Below, piece after piece: positions 33,679-43,168 of a stretch of 64,000 nt of DNA. A model generated the notes under the pieces. That model saw only the letters and a program-made list of their open reading frames with translations. It made no database searches and had not been told where the DNA came from. The stretch comes from Burkholderiaceae bacterium (GTDB taxonomy: Bacteria > Pseudomonadota > Gammaproteobacteria > Burkholderiales > Burkholderiaceae_A). The stretch lies in NCBI GenBank assembly GCA_018402635.1, contig JAGYIP010000003.1:76849-140848 (forward strand). The letters are read 5' to 3'. Numbering within the stretch: the first letter of the stretch is position 1; each line of letters begins with the position of its first letter. The position numbers were made by a program, and so were the translations under genes.

Positions 33679-34483
33679 CTAGGCCTTGGCCTCCACCATT
33701 TGGTCTTGGCCCAGGCTTTTTAAACTATCCCAATTCATGCAGCCGGGACACTGCCAGTAGTGCCGCTGGGTCTGAAAACCACAGGCCTGGCAGAGGTGCA
33801 GGCCCTGCACCTCCATGGTGTTCTGCCGAAGGCGCCGATGCTCGGGCCAGAGGGCACTGGGCCTCGTCGATACGGCCCGCTTCAATAAGGCTATGAAACC
33901 GCAGTCGGCGCAGGGCCTCGTCGCTTGTCTGACCCGTGTCCTGGCTGGCGCTGCTTAGTTGGTCGATTAACCGAACGGCCTCGGTCCAGTCCTTTCGGAT
34001 CTGAGCAATCTCAAGCATGAGCCGCAGGCATGGCTCGGCCTGCTCGCCTTTTGCAAGCGCAAGGCTTGCCTGGGCAGAGGCCTGGGCACGGTCAAAAATG
34101 CCGGCTGCCATGTAGTCATGGGCAAGCTCCAAAAGCAAAGCCTGCTCAAGCTCGGTGCTGATGGATTTGCGCGCAAGGATTGAAAGTCGAACCTCAATGG
34201 CACGATCTGACTGACCCTTCTGGCGATAGAGATCGGCAATAGCCCTTTGCAGTCCGAGCATGTCAGGGCCCTCGCGAACGGCAACCAGCAACTGCTTGAG
34301 GGCCTCATCAGGGTTGGCTGCTGAAAGGGCCTGTATAGCCTTTTCAAGAGGCTGAAGATTAAGCTGACGTTGGGTCTGCTGCTGACGACGGTCAAGCCGC
34401 GCCGAAAACCAGCCCAGAATAAAAAGAAGAGGGAGTGCTAGAAACCAGCTTGGGTCAATCGGCACCATCGGCCGGGTCCCCAA
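33679..34483 (-). CDS. lapB: LapB (YciM) lipopolysaccharide assembly protein, short form, one frameshift
   Basis: LapB links FtsH to LpxC turnover and thereby controls LPS synthesis. The N-terminal membrane anchor (SWFLALPLLFILGWFSARLDRR) is followed by TPR-like helices to about residue 210. The frame then shifts near 33865, and the C-terminal rubredoxin-like metal site LCQACGF...YWQCPGCMNW is found in the next frame with its four cysteines. The whole is only about 267 residues, against roughly 390 in E. coli: the second half of the TPR array is absent and the rubredoxin domain follows directly. The start overlaps ihfB by 29 bases, and lapA, usually between them, is missing. Confidence 0.8.
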
Positions 34484-34784
34484 GCTGATTCACTTTAAGC
34501 CGTAGTTCTTTGCCAGGCTTAAAGTGTGGAACACGCTTGGCCGGAACCGAGACCATCTCGCCGGACTTTGGATTCCGACCGACTCGCGGCGGTCGGCTGT
34601 TCACCGAAAAGGTTCCAAAGCCTCGAATCTCAATGCGCTGACCATTGGCCAGGCACTGCGTCATGGCATCAAGCAGCACCCGCACCGAGACCTCGCAGTC
34701 GCGAGGACCGAGCTCGGAGCCCTGACCACGGTCAAGGCCCGCGAGCCGGTCGGCAAGGCGCTGTATCAGTTCCGAGCGCGTCAT
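34455..34784 (-). CDS. ihfB: Integration host factor beta subunit
   Basis: IHF is the DNA-bending heterodimer used in replication, recombination and transcription. The 109-residue protein has the core RIEIRGFGTFSVNSRPPRVGRNPKSGE, whose arm with the GRNP tip inserts its proline into the minor groove. It follows rpsA with 15 bases between, the conserved order in proteobacteria. The C-terminal tail (LGDPADGAD) is slightly extended. Confidence 0.95.
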   Translation of the reverse strand: MTRSELIQRLADRLAGLDRGQGSELGPRDCEVSVRVLLDAMTQCLANGQRIEIRGFGTFSVNSRPPRVGRNPKSGEMVSVPAKRVPHFKPGKELRLKVNQLGDPADGAD

Positions 34785-34799
34785 GACGATGGCGGGCGC

Positions 34800-36527
34800 T
34801 TAGGCGTCCTTACCGTCGGACTGACTGTCAAGCTTGGCCTTTAGCAGCGCACCAAGGTTGGTGGTGCCCGAGTTGGCGCTTGTTGTCTCAGACGCCATCT
34901 TCTGAAGCACATCGGCGGCATCGGCAGAGTCTTTGGCCTTGATGGAAAGGTTGATGGACCGAGTCTTACGATCGACGTTGACAATCATGGCCTCCACCTC
35001 ATCGCCTTCCTTCAGGTGCGAGCGCGCATCTTCCACACGCTCGCGTGAGATGTCGGAGGCACGCAGATAGCCCTCAACATCATCGGCAAGAGCAATGACG
35101 GCACCCTTGGCGTCCACAGACTTCACGGTACCTGTCACCACAGCACCCTTTTCAAGCTGGTTGGAGTAGCCTGAGACAGGGTCGCCCTGGAGCTGCTTAA
35201 TACCAAGAGAAATACGCTCGCGCTCAACGTCGATGGCAAGCACAACGGCCTCCACCTCATCGCCCTTTTTAAACCGGCGAACAGCCTCTTCACCTGTTTC
35301 AGTCCAAGAGAGGTCAGAGAGGTGAACCAGGCCGTCGATGTTGCCGGGCAGCCCGACAAAGACACCGAAATCGGTGATGGACTTAATTTGACCGGTGACC
35401 TTGTCGCCCTTGTTCGCGGTGCCCGAAAACTCTTGCCAGGGGTTGGCCACACACTGCTTCATACCCAGCGAAATACGACGACGCTCGCCATCGATTTCAA
35501 GCACCAACACCTCGGTCTCATCGCCCACCTGAACCACTTTGCCGGGGTTCACGTTCTTATTGGTCCAGTCCATTTCAGAGACGTGAACCAGACCCTCAAT
35601 ACCAGGCTCTATCTCAACGAAGGCACCGTAGTCGGTGATGTTGGTGACCTTACCAAAGAGGCGTGAGCCCTGGGGATAACGACGGGCAATGCCCTCCCAT
35701 GGATCGTCGCCGAGCTGCTTAATACCCAGCGAGACACGGTTCTTGTCTTGATCAAAGCGCAAGACCTTGGCGGTTACTTCTTGGCCAATGGTGAGCACCT
35801 CGGAGGGATGACGGACACGACGCCAGGCCATGTCGGTAATGTGAAGAAGACCATCAATACCGCCGAGATCCACAAAGGCGCCGTAGTCGGTGATGTTCTT
35901 AACGACACCCGTAACGGTGGAGCCCTCGGTGAGGTTCTCAAGCAGCTTGCTGCGCTCTTCACCCATGCTTGTTTCAATAACAGCGCGGCGCGAAAGCACC
36001 ACGTTGTTGCGCTTACGATCAAGCTTAATAACCTTGAACTCAAGGGTCTTGCCCTCGATGTGGCTTGTGTCTTTTACAGGACGCGTGTCCACCAGGGAAC
36101 CAGGCAGAAAGGCCCGGATACCGTTGGTCATCACGGTAAGGCCACCTTTTACTTTGCCCGTTACGGTTCCGGTAATAAGCTCGGACGACTCAAGAGCCTT
36201 CTCAAGGCTTAGCCAGGCTGCAAGACGCTTGGCGCGATCACGCGAGAGCCGCGTTTCGCCTCGGCCGTCTTCCAAGGCCTCAATGGCCACAGAAATAAAA
36301 TCGCCCTCTTTGACATCAAGCTCACCCTGGTCGTTCATAAACTCTTCGACTGGAATAAAGCTTTCAGACTTCAGGCCCGCGTTGACCACCACATGGTTTT
36401 GGTCAATACGAATAACTTCGGCGGTAATAACTTCGCCCGCACGCATTTCTTGTCGGGAAACCGACTCGGCGAACATCGCCGCAAACGACTCCGGCGCCTC
36501 TGCGCCAATAGATGTTTCAAGTGACAT
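34800..36527 (-). CDS. rpsA: 30S ribosomal protein S1
   Basis: S1 helps mRNA bind to the 30S subunit. The 575-residue protein has six S1 (OB-fold) repeats, with clear copies in [44 protein letters not shown] and [15 protein letters not shown]. The frame is intact. It lies between cmk/aroA and ihfB in the usual order, transcribed as part of the aro-rpsA-ihfB block. Confidence 0.97.
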   Translation of the reverse strand: MSLETSIGAEAPESFAAMFAESVSRQEMRAGEVITAEVIRIDQNHVVVNAGLKSESFIPVEEFMNDQGELDVKEGDFISVAIEALEDGRGETRLSRDRAKRLAAWLSLEKALESSELITGTVTGKVKGGLTVMTNGIRAFLPGSLVDTRPVKDTSHIEGKTLEFKVIKLDRKRNNVVLSRRAVIETSMGEERSKLLENLTEGSTVTGVVKNITDYGAFVDLGGIDGLLHITDMAWRRVRHPSEVLTIGQEVTAKVLRFDQDKNRVSLGIKQLGDDPWEGIARRYPQGSRLFGKVTNITDYGAFVEIEPGIEGLVHVSEMDWTNKNVNPGKVVQVGDETEVLVLEIDGERRRISLGMKQCVANPWQEFSGTANKGDKVTGQIKSITDFGVFVGLPGNIDGLVHLSDLSWTETGEEAVRRFKKGDEVEAVVLAIDVERERISLGIKQLQGDPVSGYSNQLEKGAVVTGTVKSVDAKGAVIALADDVEGYLRASDISRERVEDARSHLKEGDEVEAMIVNVDRKTRSINLSIKAKDSADAADVLQKMASETTSANSGTTNLGALLKAKLDSQSDGKDA

Positions 36528-36619
36528 TAACGAACCATTTCAAGAACACATCGCCAGACTGCGCCGACGATGGAATTACGCCCAAATGGGCACCCATGTT
36601 GAAAAGAATTGAAAAGCAG

Positions 36620-38815
36620 TTAGGCCTGCTTAGCTGCCCTCATAGCGAAGGCTTTTTCAATCTCTTCAACGGCCTGTGATACGGACTTCTCAGACGTATC
36701 TAAGAAAACCATATCGGTTCCTTCTAAAAACCTTAAAGGCGCAACTGCCCGATTACTGTCTCGTTCGTCGCGTGCAAGAAGATCTGCTAAAAGGCCCTCG
36801 ATTGTAGTGGGAATTCCTTTTTCTTTCAATTGGTTGTAACGACGTTGTGCGCGAACCTGCGCCGAGGCCGTGAGGAAGATTTTAAGCTGGGCATGCGGAA
36901 AGACCACCGAGGCCATGTCGCGGCCGTCGGCCACCAGGCCCGGGGGCCTTGCAAAATCACGCTGACGACGCAGCAAGGCCTGCCGTACAAGGGGCAGCGC
37001 GGCAAGCCGGGAGGCACGGTTGCCAATGGCTTCGGCCCGAATGGCCAGGCTCACGTCCCTTGCGCCCAGAAAAACGCGGTCGCCCTGAAACTGAAGCTGC
37101 ATCTGGCCCGCACAGGCCGCTAGGCCAGGCTCATCGTCCTCCGAGAGGCCCTGGTCTTGGCTGGCTAAGGCAAGCAGGCGATAAATGGCGCCACTGTCGA
37201 GGTAGTGAAACCCAAGCCTCTGAGCAAGCAAGGCCGCCACGGTGCCCTTGCCCGAGGCCGTGGGCCCGTCAATGGCAATCACCGTAACCGCCTGGGCGCA
37301 GACATCGGCAAAGGCCTCAAAGAACTCGGGATAGGTCTTCGCAACACAGCCTGGGTCTTCAATGGCGAGCCAGCGAGCCTCTGACGGACGGGCCTGCAGC
37401 GGGGTTTTCACCCGGTTATCCCCTGGCTTCTCGGTCTTTTCCACAGGGCTATCCACAGCCTTATCCCCAGGGTGTTCAAAACTCGCAAGTGCAAAACTCA
37501 TGGCCACGCGGTGATCGTCGTAGGTGGCAATGCCTGCCGACCGCAGGTGGGCAGGCGCCGTAACCTCGATGAAGTCGGGCCCCGCCACCACGGTGGCCCC
37601 CAAGGCCCGTGCCTCATTGGCCATGGCGGCAATGCGGTCGGTCTCCTTCACCCGCCAGGAGCCAATGCCCTCAAGCCGGGTGGTGGCCCCGGCAGGCGCG
37701 TAGAGCGCTACAGCCACCAAGGTCATGGCCGCATCGGGAATGGCATTGGCATCAAGACTTACCGCCCGCACAAGGGGCCGGCCTTCGTTATCAAAGGCTG
37801 CGGCCCGCGCCTCAATGAAATCGTCGCCCCATGCAATGGATGCCCCCATGCTGGCCAGTGCATGGGCAAACTGCACATCGCCCTGGGGGCTGTTCTTGCC
37901 AACGCCTTCCACCCGCACAGGTCCACCGCCAAGCAGACCTGCGGCTAAAAAATACGAGGCAGAAGACGCGTCGGCCTCGACCTTAAGCCGGCCTGGGCTT
38001 TGAAGCCCCATGGAACTCAAGCCAGCCGGTTCCTCGGCGCTCGTCTTCGCGCGAGCATCCCCCCACCCTTGGGCAGCAGGCTTTGACTGCGCAGGGGCAA
38101 TGCGAAACTGGCCGGGCTGCGGCTCTTCAATGCTTACAGCAAACTGACGCAGCATGTGAATGGAAAGGTCCACGTAGGGCCGACTAATAAGAGGGCCGTC
38201 CACCTCGATCTCAACGGGCCGACCCCATTGCACGGCAAGCAGGGGTGCTACCTGCAGAAGGCCTGTAAGAAACTGGCTTGAGACATTGCCTCGGACCCGC
38301 AGCCGTTTCGTAGGCTTAAGAGCCACGGGCCTGACGCGCAGAGGAGGATAGCCTTCGCGACCCAGGTAGTCGATGCAGGCGCCAAGCTCACGCAGGCCAT
38401 CCACAAGGTCGGCAATCGGCCGCTCGTGCATACGATCAACGCCTCGAAGGACGACATCGCCCGCAGGCTGCGCCACGACCACCGCAGGCAAAAGAGTCCG
38501 AATGGTCAGCCCCGAATTGCCAACAAAAAGTTCAAGGTTCTGGGGCTCCGAAAACTGGCCCGCCGCACCTTCAACGGTGAGGCCCTGACCCCCGGCATCC
38601 GACAAATCGCCTGATAGCCGCACGCCCAGGCGCCGCAGGCTTTCGACCATCACCCGGGTGTCGTCGGAGTCAAGCAGGCCCATGATCTGGGTCGTGCCGT
38701 GGGCAAGGGCTGCAAGTAACAAGGCCCTGTTGGAAAGGCTCTTGCTGCCAGGAAGTTCAACCCTACCCCGAGCCAGTGGGCGCAGGTCGAGCCCTAACTG
38801 AACTGGCGTCGCCAC
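36620..38815 (-). CDS. aroA-cmk: Fused EPSP synthase / cytidylate kinase
   Basis: One unbroken frame of 731 residues joins two enzymes that are usually separate adjacent genes. The N-terminal part is 3-phosphoshikimate 1-carboxyvinyltransferase (shikimate pathway) with LPGSKSLSNRALLLAALA and LFVGNSGLTIRTLLPA. From about residue 508 follows cytidylate kinase with the P-loop IDGPTASGKGT and GLVADGRDMASVVFP. AroA plus Cmk of E. coli total about 650 residues. Extra length lies in an insert around residues 240-270 (before GRLKVEADASSASYF) and another around 445-475. The second insert is encoded by a run of 12-bp repeats resembling DnaA boxes. The EPSP active-site text DDHRVAMSFAL is intact. Confidence 0.93.
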   Translation of the reverse strand: MATPVQLGLDLRPLARGRVELPGSKSLSNRALLLAALAHGTTQIMGLLDSDDTRVMVESLRRLGVRLSGDLSDAGGQGLTVEGAAGQFSEPQNLELFVGNSGLTIRTLLPAVVVAQPAGDVVLRGVDRMHERPIADLVDGLRELGACIDYLGREGYPPLRVRPVALKPTKRLRVRGNVSSQFLTGLLQVAPLLAVQWGRPVEIEVDGPLISRPYVDLSIHMLRQFAVSIEEPQPGQFRIAPAQSKPAAQGWGDARAKTSAEEPAGLSSMGLQSPGRLKVEADASSASYFLAAGLLGGGPVRVEGVGKNSPQGDVQFAHALASMGASIAWGDDFIEARAAAFDNEGRPLVRAVSLDANAIPDAAMTLVAVALYAPAGATTRLEGIGSWRVKETDRIAAMANEARALGATVVAGPDFIEVTAPAHLRSAGIATYDDHRVAMSFALASFEHPGDKAVDSPVEKTEKPGDNRVKTPLQARPSEARWLAIEDPGCVAKTYPEFFEAFADVCAQAVTVIAIDGPTASGKGTVAALLAQRLGFHYLDSGAIYRLLALASQDQGLSEDDEPGLAACAGQMQLQFQGDRVFLGARDVSLAIRAEAIGNRASRLAALPLVRQALLRRQRDFARPPGLVADGRDMASVVFPHAQLKIFLTASAQVRAQRRYNQLKEKGIPTTIEGLLADLLARDERDSNRAVAPLRFLEGTDMVFLDTSEKSVSQAVEEIEKAFAMRAAKQA
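37416..37469 (+). repeat. Cluster of four DnaA-box-like 9-mers inside the aroA coding insert
   Basis: TTATCCCCT (37416-37424), TTTTCCACA (37437-37445), CTATCCACA (37449-37457) and TTATCCCCA (37461-37469) each differ from the DnaA box TTATCCACA by one base, or two for the first. The last three are spaced exactly 12 bases apart, and on the coding strand they spell four-residue units PGDK, AVDS and PVEK. Whether DnaA binds them is unknown. Confidence 0.5.
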
Positions 38816-39697
38816 TGGCTTGCTCTGTCAAGGCTTTGATGAAGGGCCTGCCCGTCGTTGGCCTCAAGCGCATGCACGAGCTCAGAAAGACTCAATTTGT
38901 ACTGGGTCATCAGCGCCAGGACAGCCTCGCGATTCTGAAGAAGAATGCCAGACCAGAGCTCCGCAGACGAGCCCGCGATGCGGGTGGTGTCGCGCAGTCC
39001 TCCCCCGTGCAGACTCTGGGCTGCAGCCGCGTAGGGGCCTGAGGCAAGCATGCCAGCAAGACCAAAGGCAAGCAGGTGCGGTAGGTGGCTTAATGCGGCA
39101 AGCAGTTCATCGTGCTCTTCAAGTGGAAGTGCAATGGGGAGCCCGCCAAGGCTGCTGAAAAAAAGCTCAAGGCTGTCAACGGCCTCAGGCTGATTCTCGG
39201 GTAGTCGTGAGATAAGCACGCGTGCACCTTGCAGCAGGGTGGCCTCAGCGGCCTGAAGTCCCGACTGCTCGCTTCCGGCCATGGGATGGCTTGGCACAAA
39301 AAGCATCTGCAAGGCCTGTCGGCCAGGCCCCTCGGCAACGACCCTGCATGGCCTTTAAAACCGGCGCCTTGACACTTCCAAGCTCGCTTATCCAGAGAAG
39401 GTTTTCTGAAAAGGGCTGATGCAGGGCCTGGGCAAGGCCAGGCAGAAGGCCTGCCGTAACCTGGGCGGGGGTTGCAAACAACAGGCCTTGTGAGACGGAC
39501 GGAACCGACGGCTTGGCCTGATCCAGCATGGCCTGCATGGACGTAAACGCACGGTGGGCTAGGCCTTCTTCGACGGCCTGCTCGCCAAAGACCGGGTCCA
39601 CCACCCAGACCTGCACCGAGGGCCATTGGGCGCGCAGCGCAGCGGCCACCGAGCCGCCCATCAGGCCGCAGCCCACAAGCAAAAGCCGATCAATCAT
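38794..39697 (-). CDS. tyrA: Prephenate dehydrogenase, one frameshift
   Basis: TyrA oxidatively decarboxylates prephenate towards tyrosine. The N-terminal Rossmann motif is LLLVGCGLMGGSVAAAL. After KAMQGR near 39345 the frame shifts, and AEGPGRQALQMLFVPSHPMAGSEQSG, the catalytic HPMAG segment, follows in the next frame and continues to 38794. Its stop lies inside the start of aroA (22-base overlap), and its start overlaps hisC as ATGA. The tight packing on both sides and the conserved motifs favour an indel error. Confidence 0.9.
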
Positions 39698-40854
39698 GAG
39701 GCATGGGCCTGCAAGGTCTTCAGCGTCTCAAGCGCAAAAGGCATGGCCTTTAAAAAAGCCTCGTTCTCGTCCTTTGTACCAATGGAGACCCGCAGGTAGC
39801 CGGGCAGCCCATAGTTGGCCACAGGCCGGGTAATGACGCCTTTCGACAACAAGGCCTCGTAGACCCGCGCACCCGCCCCTGGCACTGTTGGATGAGCCGC
39901 TTGAAGATCGATAAGCAGAAAGTTGCCCCAGGATTTCAGCCAGCCTATTCCAAGGGCCTGAAGACCCTGCTGAATCTGCTGCATGCCTTGGCGATTTAAC
40001 TCTGCCGAACGCGCAAGGAAGTCATCATCGAAGATTGAGGCTTCAGCCGCGGCAAGCGCAAGCGAGTTCACATTAAAGGGCTGGCGCACCCGGTTTAAAA
40101 GATCGGTGACCTCCGCGCTTGCAACCCCATACCCCACCCGCAGCCCCGCAAGGCCGTAGGCCTTCGAGAACGACCGTGAGACCAATAAATTGGGATAGCG
40201 TTGCACCCATTCAAAGGCAGGGTAGGTCTCGTCCTCACTTAGGTATTCGGTGTAGGCCTCATCGAGAACAACAAGAACCGAGGCGGGCAGGCCTGCAATA
40301 AACGACTCCAGACGAGCGCCCTGAATAAAACTTCCCGTGGGGTTGTTGGGATTCGCAACCCAGACCACGGCCGTGTTGTCGGTGATGCGCCGGGCAAAGC
40401 CGTCAAGGTCGTGGCCAAGGTCGTGCGACTGGGCAGGCACCGAGACCAGGGTGGCGCCTACCGCCTGACTGGCAAGGGCATAGACAGCAAACGAATGGTC
40501 GCTCATCAGCGACTCTTTACCAGGGGCCAGAAAGGCATGCGCAACCAGTTCAAGAATGTCGTTGCTGCCATTGCCCAGGGTGATGGTCTGGGTTGAAAGC
40601 CCAAACCGCCTGGCCAAGGCCTGCTTTAAGCCAAAGCCGTTGCCATCTGGGTAACGGCCAAGGTCGCCTGCCGCCTTCAGCATGGCCTCACGGCCCTTCG
40701 GGCTCATGCCCAAGGGGTTTTCGTTAGAGGCAAGCTTCACAACCTGATCTTCCTGAAAGCCATAGGCGCGGGCAATGTCCGCAATGGGCTTGCCGGGCTG
40801 GTAAGGCGCAATGGCCTTTAGGTACGAGGGTACGCGCTGGTTAAGTGAGAGCAT
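39694..40854 (-). CDS. hisC: Histidinol-phosphate aminotransferase
   Basis: A PLP-dependent class I/II aminotransferase of 386 residues. VKLASNENPLGMSPKG is the family N-terminal text, and the PLP lysine is in SRSFSKAYGLAGLRVGYG near residue 225. Within a pheA-hisC-tyrA-aroA block such an enzyme often also handles phenylpyruvate or arogenate substrates, so it may serve aromatic amino-acid as well as histidine synthesis. That second role is inferred from context. Confidence 0.92.
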   Translation of the reverse strand: MLSLNQRVPSYLKAIAPYQPGKPIADIARAYGFQEDQVVKLASNENPLGMSPKGREAMLKAAGDLGRYPDGNGFGLKQALARRFGLSTQTITLGNGSNDILELVAHAFLAPGKESLMSDHSFAVYALASQAVGATLVSVPAQSHDLGHDLDGFARRITDNTAVVWVANPNNPTGSFIQGARLESFIAGLPASVLVVLDEAYTEYLSEDETYPAFEWVQRYPNLLVSRSFSKAYGLAGLRVGYGVASAEVTDLLNRVRQPFNVNSLALAAAEASIFDDDFLARSAELNRQGMQQIQQGLQALGIGWLKSWGNFLLIDLQAAHPTVPGAGARVYEALLSKGVITRPVANYGLPGYLRVSIGTKDENEAFLKAMPFALETLKTLQAHAS

Positions 40855-40880
40855 GGCAGATGGAACCTTTGCTTAGAAAA

Positions 40881-41984
40881 CTAGGCAGTGAGTTTTTCAA
40901 ATAAAGGGTAGGACCCCAAGAGCTTAAACATGCCCGCTGTCTGCTGAATTTCAGCCAAGGCCAAGGCCACGTTGCTGTCTTTGCGATGACCGACAAGATC
41001 AATAAAAAAGAAATACTGCCAGGCCGCACCGCCGAGCTGCCGCGCGGGCCGCGACTCAAACCGTTTCATGGAGACTCCATGCCGCGCAAGGGGCTCAATA
41101 AGGGAGAGCATGGCACCGGCCTTATCGGGCACCGACAAAATAAGCGAGGTCTGGTCAACGCCGCAGCCTTCGGGTTCAAAGGCACCCAAGGCAGCAAATC
41201 GCGTTCGGTTCGAGGGGTCGTCTTCAATGCGATCTGCGATGCTTTTTAAGGCATAGTGCTCAGCGGCGGTCTGACCCGCGATGCTTGCGAGTGTTGGGTC
41301 GTTTGCTGCCATTTCGGCTGCATGACCATTGCTTGCAACGGCCAGCGTCTCAACACCCGGCATATTGGTATCAAGCCAGCGCTGGCATTGCGCCAAGGCC
41401 TGGGCATGGGCCACGACACGTTTGACCTTCTGCTTTTCACCTGTGGCATGCAAGAGGCTGTGGTGTATGGGAATGGCCACCTCCGCACTAATACTGAGAG
41501 AGGTTGCTATAAGTAGATCAAGCGTGCGGCCTACCGTGCCCTCAATGGAGTTCTCAACGGGAAGCAGCGCAATGTCGGTAAGGCCTGTCTCGGCTTTACG
41601 CAAGGCCTCATCAAGGCTTTGGCAGGGCAGCATCTCGACCCGATGGCCAAACAAGGTGCGCACTGCCTGCTCGCTGTAGGTTCCGGTTGGCCCAAGGTAG
41701 GAGACCTTTATCACCCGCTCAAGGGCGCGGCAGCCGGAGATAATCTCAAGCCAGATGGTGGCAATGGACTGATCGGCCAGAGGGCCATCTAGGGCCTTGT
41801 TGCTTGCACACATGCGCTCAATAATTTCGACCTCGCGCTCGGGACGAAAAACGGCCGCCCCCACCTTGTGTTTCTCGCGGCCTACCGCCTGAACGACCCC
41901 GGCACGCTTAACCATAAGCTTAATAATTTCGTCGTCATAGGCGTCGATCTGATCGCGAAAGGACTTCAGCTGCTGCGGTGTCAT
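40881..41984 (-). CDS. pheA: Chorismate mutase / prephenate dehydratase (P-protein)
   Basis: The bifunctional 367-residue enzyme makes phenylpyruvate from chorismate. It has an N-terminal AroQ chorismate mutase domain (about residues 5-85, FRDQIDAYDDEIIKLMVKRA), then the prephenate dehydratase domain with the NRTRF catalytic motif (DPSNRTRFAALG). A C-terminal ACT regulatory domain carries the ESRP segment that binds phenylalanine. The ATG overlaps serC as ATGA. Feedback inhibition by phenylalanine is expected from the ACT domain. Confidence 0.95.
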   Translation of the reverse strand: MTPQQLKSFRDQIDAYDDEIIKLMVKRAGVVQAVGREKHKVGAAVFRPEREVEIIERMCASNKALDGPLADQSIATIWLEIISGCRALERVIKVSYLGPTGTYSEQAVRTLFGHRVEMLPCQSLDEALRKAETGLTDIALLPVENSIEGTVGRTLDLLIATSLSISAEVAIPIHHSLLHATGEKQKVKRVVAHAQALAQCQRWLDTNMPGVETLAVASNGHAAEMAANDPTLASIAGQTAAEHYALKSIADRIEDDPSNRTRFAALGAFEPEGCGVDQTSLILSVPDKAGAMLSLIEPLARHGVSMKRFESRPARQLGGAAWQYFFFIDLVGHRKDSNVALALAEIQQTAGMFKLLGSYPLFEKLTA

Positions 41985-43111
41985 CCCTGCTCCTTCTCAA
42001 AACGGCGCATATAGCCCACCAGGGCCTCCACGCCCTCAAGCGGCATGGCGTTGTAAAGACTGGCGCGCAAGCCTCCTACCGCCTTGTGGCCTTTTAAGTT
42101 TAATAGGCCACTGGCCTGGGCACCTTTAAGAAACGGCTCGTAGAGCCTGTCATCAGGCAAAAAGAAGGGGATGTTCATAAACGACCGGTTGGCCTTATGC
42201 ACCCTGGACGAGTAGAAGTCGGAGCCATCAATAAGCTGGTAGACAAGGTCTGCCTTCTTTGCATTTACCTCACCCATGGCCGCAACACCACCCTGAGTCT
42301 TCAACCAGTCAAAGACCAGGCCAGCAATGTAAATGGCAAAGGTGGAAGGCGTGTTGAGCAAGGAATTGTTCTCAAGAACTTTTCGGTAATCGAAGACCGA
42401 GGGGCAGATGGCCATGGCCTGTGGTGCATGCTCTTCGATAAGACTGCGCTTTAAGATAACGAAGGTGAGGCCCGAGGGGCCAATATTTTTCTGGGCCCCG
42501 CCATAGGCAAGCGCAATGCCGCTGAAATCCATGGGCCTTGAAAGAATATGCGAGGACATGTCCACCACCAAGGGAACCTTGTTTAGCCCGAGGCCTGCCA
42601 TGTCAGGCCACTGGTGGTACTCGACCCCGCCAATGGTCTCGTTTCCACAAATATGAAGGTAGGCCGCCTGCTCGCGAGGCGACCACTGCGAGACGGGCGG
42701 CACATAGCCAAAGCTTGCAACCTCCCCCCACTCGGGCTCTGCCGTTGCCACAACGTGACTATCGCCGTATTTTTTTGCCTCGGCAATGGACTTCGCCGAC
42801 CAGTGTCCAGTGTGAACAAAATCGGCCTTCGAATTCTTTGCAAGAAGGTTCATCGGCACGATGGCATTTTGTGCTGTGGCCCCACCCTGCATAAAAAGCA
42901 CCTCGAAATCATCATCAAGGCCAAGCAGCTCTTTCAGGTCGGCAATGGCCCGCTCGTGAATGCCAGTAAACAAAGGGCCTCGATGGCTCATTTCCATAAC
43001 CGACATGCCGCTGCCCCCCCAGCTGAGCATCTGCTCAGCAGCCTTTTCAAGCACAGGCTCTGGCAGGACGGCAGGCCCGGGGGCAAAGTTATAGGGTCGT
43101 TTCGAAGTCAT
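41981..43111 (-). CDS. serC: Phosphoserine aminotransferase
   Basis: SerC makes 3-phosphoserine in serine synthesis and can also act in the DXP-dependent vitamin B6 pathway. The 376-residue protein starts MTSKRPYNFAPGPAVLPEPVL, the family N-terminal text, and the PLP lysine is in YGGAQKNIGPSGLTFVILK near residue 200. The order gyrA-(AEC)-serC-pheA matches betaproteobacteria, where serC usually follows gyrA directly. Confidence 0.96.
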   Translation of the reverse strand: MTSKRPYNFAPGPAVLPEPVLEKAAEQMLSWGGSGMSVMEMSHRGPLFTGIHERAIADLKELLGLDDDFEVLFMQGGATAQNAIVPMNLLAKNSKADFVHTGHWSAKSIAEAKKYGDSHVVATAEPEWGEVASFGYVPPVSQWSPREQAAYLHICGNETIGGVEYHQWPDMAGLGLNKVPLVVDMSSHILSRPMDFSGIALAYGGAQKNIGPSGLTFVILKRSLIEEHAPQAMAICPSVFDYRKVLENNSLLNTPSTFAIYIAGLVFDWLKTQGGVAAMGEVNAKKADLVYQLIDGSDFYSSRVHKANRSFMNIPFFLPDDRLYEPFLKGAQASGLLNLKGHKAVGGLRASLYNAMPLEGVEALVGYMRRFEKEQG

Positions 43112-43168
43112 GGTGGGAGGGTCACTCTATCGACATAAGGCCTTAGGTTACAGGGTCGTTCAAACGCG

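Noticed and set aside
37416-37469. Origin of replication
   Set aside because: Box-like sites lie in a coding region with no AT-rich unwinding element and no dnaA or dnaN nearby.
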